Positions 62,206 to 64,000 of a stretch of 64,000 nucleotides of DNA are shown one piece after another. This DNA is from Lanius collurio (lineage: Eukaryota; Chordata; Aves; Passeriformes; Laniidae), in the NCBI GenBank assembly GCA_020086605.1, contig JACBWW010000018.1, forward strand, positions 16,441,714 to 16,505,713. The letters are read 5' to 3'. The notes under the pieces are model-generated. The model worked only from the letters and a program-made list of their open reading frames with translations. It was not told the origin of the DNA and did no database searches. The position numbers and the translations under genes are program-made. The number at the start of each line of letters is the position of its first letter. Position 1 is the first letter of the stretch.

Positions 62206-62961
62206 ATTTTCTTCAGCAAGATGTTACTCTTCTGAGTCCACAGGTCTTTTCTTACATCTTCTTGCAGGTGGTAACTGTACACACACTTAAGTGTCAATTC
62301 CTTTGCTTTTCACTCTCCCACAAAGCTTTAAACAGTGTAGCATAAGCTTCACACACACACAAATGAAAGTAGTGTGGGGCCTCTCATAAATACAGCCCAT
62401 TTAGAAATCCTTACATCTTTTTTTGCTTCTTCAGTATCATCACAATTCACACCCACGCACTTTCACAAACCTTGCCTGCTGTTTAGGAGGATTCTTGTAT
62501 GATCCAATAATTTCCTATTTGAAGAGAAAAGAACAGCTTTTAAAGAAATTAAGAAAACAAACTAAGATGTCAACGGTTGTTTCAGTAGGCACAGTAGAGA
62601 TTTATTACTCACAGTGTTTTCTTTTGCTCTTTTTCTACATCAATAGATGTGGAAGGCTTTGACAGTTTAAAATTCAGCTGAAAGCACCCCAAACTCTTTC
62701 AATTTTCAAAGTTCAACAGGAGCTAGCAGAAATCATGGCAGGATGTAGTTAAAAGCAGAATACTACATATTTCAGGGACATAAAACTAATCAAAGACGTG
62801 ATTCTCCTTGCAAGTATGTCCAATTACTTCCCTTCCATGAAGTGAAAACCCCAGGGTTCTAAAACACTGTAATGTTTGCTACCACAGAACAAATGCAAAT
62901 TCAACATCATTGACATTTTTCACCTTTTTAATAAAAGCCACTTTCAAACTTTGAATGTTAC
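62206..62961. other. Spacer between convergent gene 4 and a right-flanking minus-strand transcript
   Basis: AT-rich sequence. No coding exon or repeat family was recognised. Convergent polyadenylation signals bound it on both sides. Confidence 0.4.
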
Positions 62962-62973
62962 TTTATTTTTATT
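62962..62973 (-). terminator. Two consecutive polyadenylation signals, minus strand
   Basis: TTTATT at 62962-62967 and again at 62968-62973 on the plus strand give two AATAAA hexamers on the minus strand. They suggest a minus-strand gene entering from the right ends just below 62950. Confidence 0.4.
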
Positions 62974-63295
62974 GAGGAAAATATAACATTAAAATTCCTA
63001 CTTGAATAAGAAACACTTGCAAACATAAATTAAGAAAAATCTCTTAAACTTCACATTTCTTGCAGTGAGAGCGCATCTTCCATAAAACACACTCTTACAG
63101 ATCTACAAAAGCAGTCTGACAGGAGAGTTCAAAAGTCTTCAAGTCTTGTCTTTTTTACTTCTGGCATTCATTAAAGAAAAACTCAGCAAAAAAAATCTTT
63201 CCTTTGAACCCACCAACTGCTTGGTTCCATAGAGGGCCCAAGGTAAAGTGCTCAGCAGCAGGACTGGCAGTGTCAGATTTGAGCTTGGACTTTTT

Positions 63296-63336
63296 CTACT
63301 CCAGGGTATTTTGACAGTTCTTGAGGTATGTCCTAC
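63296..63336 (-). CDS. Candidate terminal coding exon of a right-flanking gene
   Basis: On the minus strand a pyrimidine tract TCTTTTTTTCAG precedes 63336. Read in phase 2 the following codons give RTYLKNCQNTLE and then TAG at 63296-63298, leaving a 3' UTR of about 330 nt to the double AATAAA. An alternative frame stays open for longer (to 63139) but looks less protein-like. No family was recognised. By synteny a HOOK1 or C1orf87 end would be expected beside CYP2J, but nothing here identifies either. Confidence 0.25.
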
Positions 63337-63441
63337 CTGAAAAAAAGACTCCAGTTTTTCCTCTATGTTCACCACCCCTTTGGTCACCTGAAGTTATTCT
63401 GTCAGGTTGATTGTTTTCCCCCACAAAATATTATTTCATAA

Positions 63442-63566
63442 TCATAGAATGGTTATAGTTGGAAGGGACCTTAAAGATCATCTTGTTCCAATCCCCCTGC
63501 CATGGGCAGTGACACATTCCACAAGACCAGGCTGATCAAGGCTCCATCCAACCTGGCCTTACATCT
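63442..63566 (-). mobile_element. CR1 LINE 3' end fragment
   Basis: The plus strand reads TCATAGAATGG, then GTTGGAAGGGACCTTAAAGA, CCCCTGCCATGGGCAG, and CCATCCAACCTGGCCTT. This is the reverse complement of the CR1 3' terminal region, so the element points to the minus strand. About 125 bp remain. Confidence 0.93.
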
Positions 63567-63898
63567 AAGTTTTCTGGTTTTCTTCCAAAACTGTAGCTGG
63601 GGTTAAAACATGCACATGTTCTTCATCTGTATTTTTGAAGAACTGAGGTACATTATAATTTGCTGTACAATGCTCCATCTAAAAAATGCAGGAAGATCAA
63701 ATATTCAGAGTGTCCATGACTAAAAGAGGTATTTTTTACAAAGAAGTCATCACAGGCCTGACAGTTGGTACCAGTGAAAAACAGTTGGGCTAAGAGCATC
63801 TTCTTGTTATTCCACTTAAAACGGAGAAGAGCAAAAGATGAGGCATTCCTCAGCTTTCTGATGTTTCTTGCAATGACAGTGTGAGAATTCCACTTTAC

Positions 63899-64000
63899 CT
63901 TTTCATCACAGTTGTAAAGGAAACCTATAAGAAAATGTGCAATACAGAGAAAAAAAGCTATTTCATCAGGGTTTTTTTTGTCAAGAAGGAATTGAAGTGA
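63899..64000 (-). CDS. Candidate partial exon running off the right edge
   Basis: The minus strand is open from the window edge. The segment up to 63899 ends GATGAAAAG followed by GTAAAG, a reasonable 5' splice site, and includes LLDKKNPDEIAFFL. The same frame stays open to 63653, so the splice interpretation is not required. No family was recognised. It could belong with the candidate terminal exon at 63296-63336. Confidence 0.2.

Noticed and set aside
1..64000. CRISPR arrays, bacterial operons, tRNA or rRNA genes
   Set aside because: None seen; introns, CR1 elements and polyadenylation signals indicate an avian nuclear genome. tRNA genes were looked for only by eye.

Overview
The window is vertebrate nuclear DNA, almost certainly from a bird. 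It holds compact spliced genes with short GT-AG introns and two clear CR1 LINE fragments (about 20.0-20.6 kb and 63.44-63.57 kb), the typical avian interspersed repeat. Nothing in it is bacterial or plasmid-like. LTR-like fragments near 7.9-9.2 kb hint at a passerine, but only weakly.

The core is a cytochrome P450 family 2 cluster of CYP2J type. Four genes can be assembled exon by exon, all with nine exons, consistent GT/AG junctions and no internal stop. Gene 1 (11027-23307), gene 2 (26712-35704) and gene 3 (38771-47789) lie in tandem on the minus strand. Gene 4 (53865-61825) is on the plus strand, head-to-head with gene 3 across about 6 kb. The proteins are 489-490 residues. Each has an N-terminal membrane anchor, a PPGP hinge, C-helix WKQQR, an I-helix GxET motif, ExxR, and the haem-thiolate signature GHRVC(L/I)GE. 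By sequence feel, genes 1 and 4 resemble each other and genes 2 and 3 resemble each other.

Two solitary CYP2J exon relics show past copy loss. One is an exon-6 relic at 2290-2431, without recognisable splice sites. The other is an exon-9 relic at 48651-48830 whose haem-ligand cysteine position is phenylalanine; it sits between genes 3 and 4, where a fifth gene may once have been. The locus therefore looks like a birth-and-death P450 array.

The left 11 kb holds one well-formed but unrecognised minus-strand exon (540-674), the exon-6 relic, an unrecognised minus-strand open region (6912-7878) and LTR-like sequence. The right 2 kb holds a probable 3' end of a minus-strand flanking gene (polyadenylation signals at 62962-62973), a weak terminal-exon candidate and a CR1 fragment.

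In birds, CYP2J19 is the established carotenoid ketolase that makes red ketocarotenoids for cone oil droplets and, where co-opted, red plumage and bills. It lies in a CYP2J array like this one. Which of the four genes is the CYP2J19 orthologue, if any, cannot be settled from this sequence alone.
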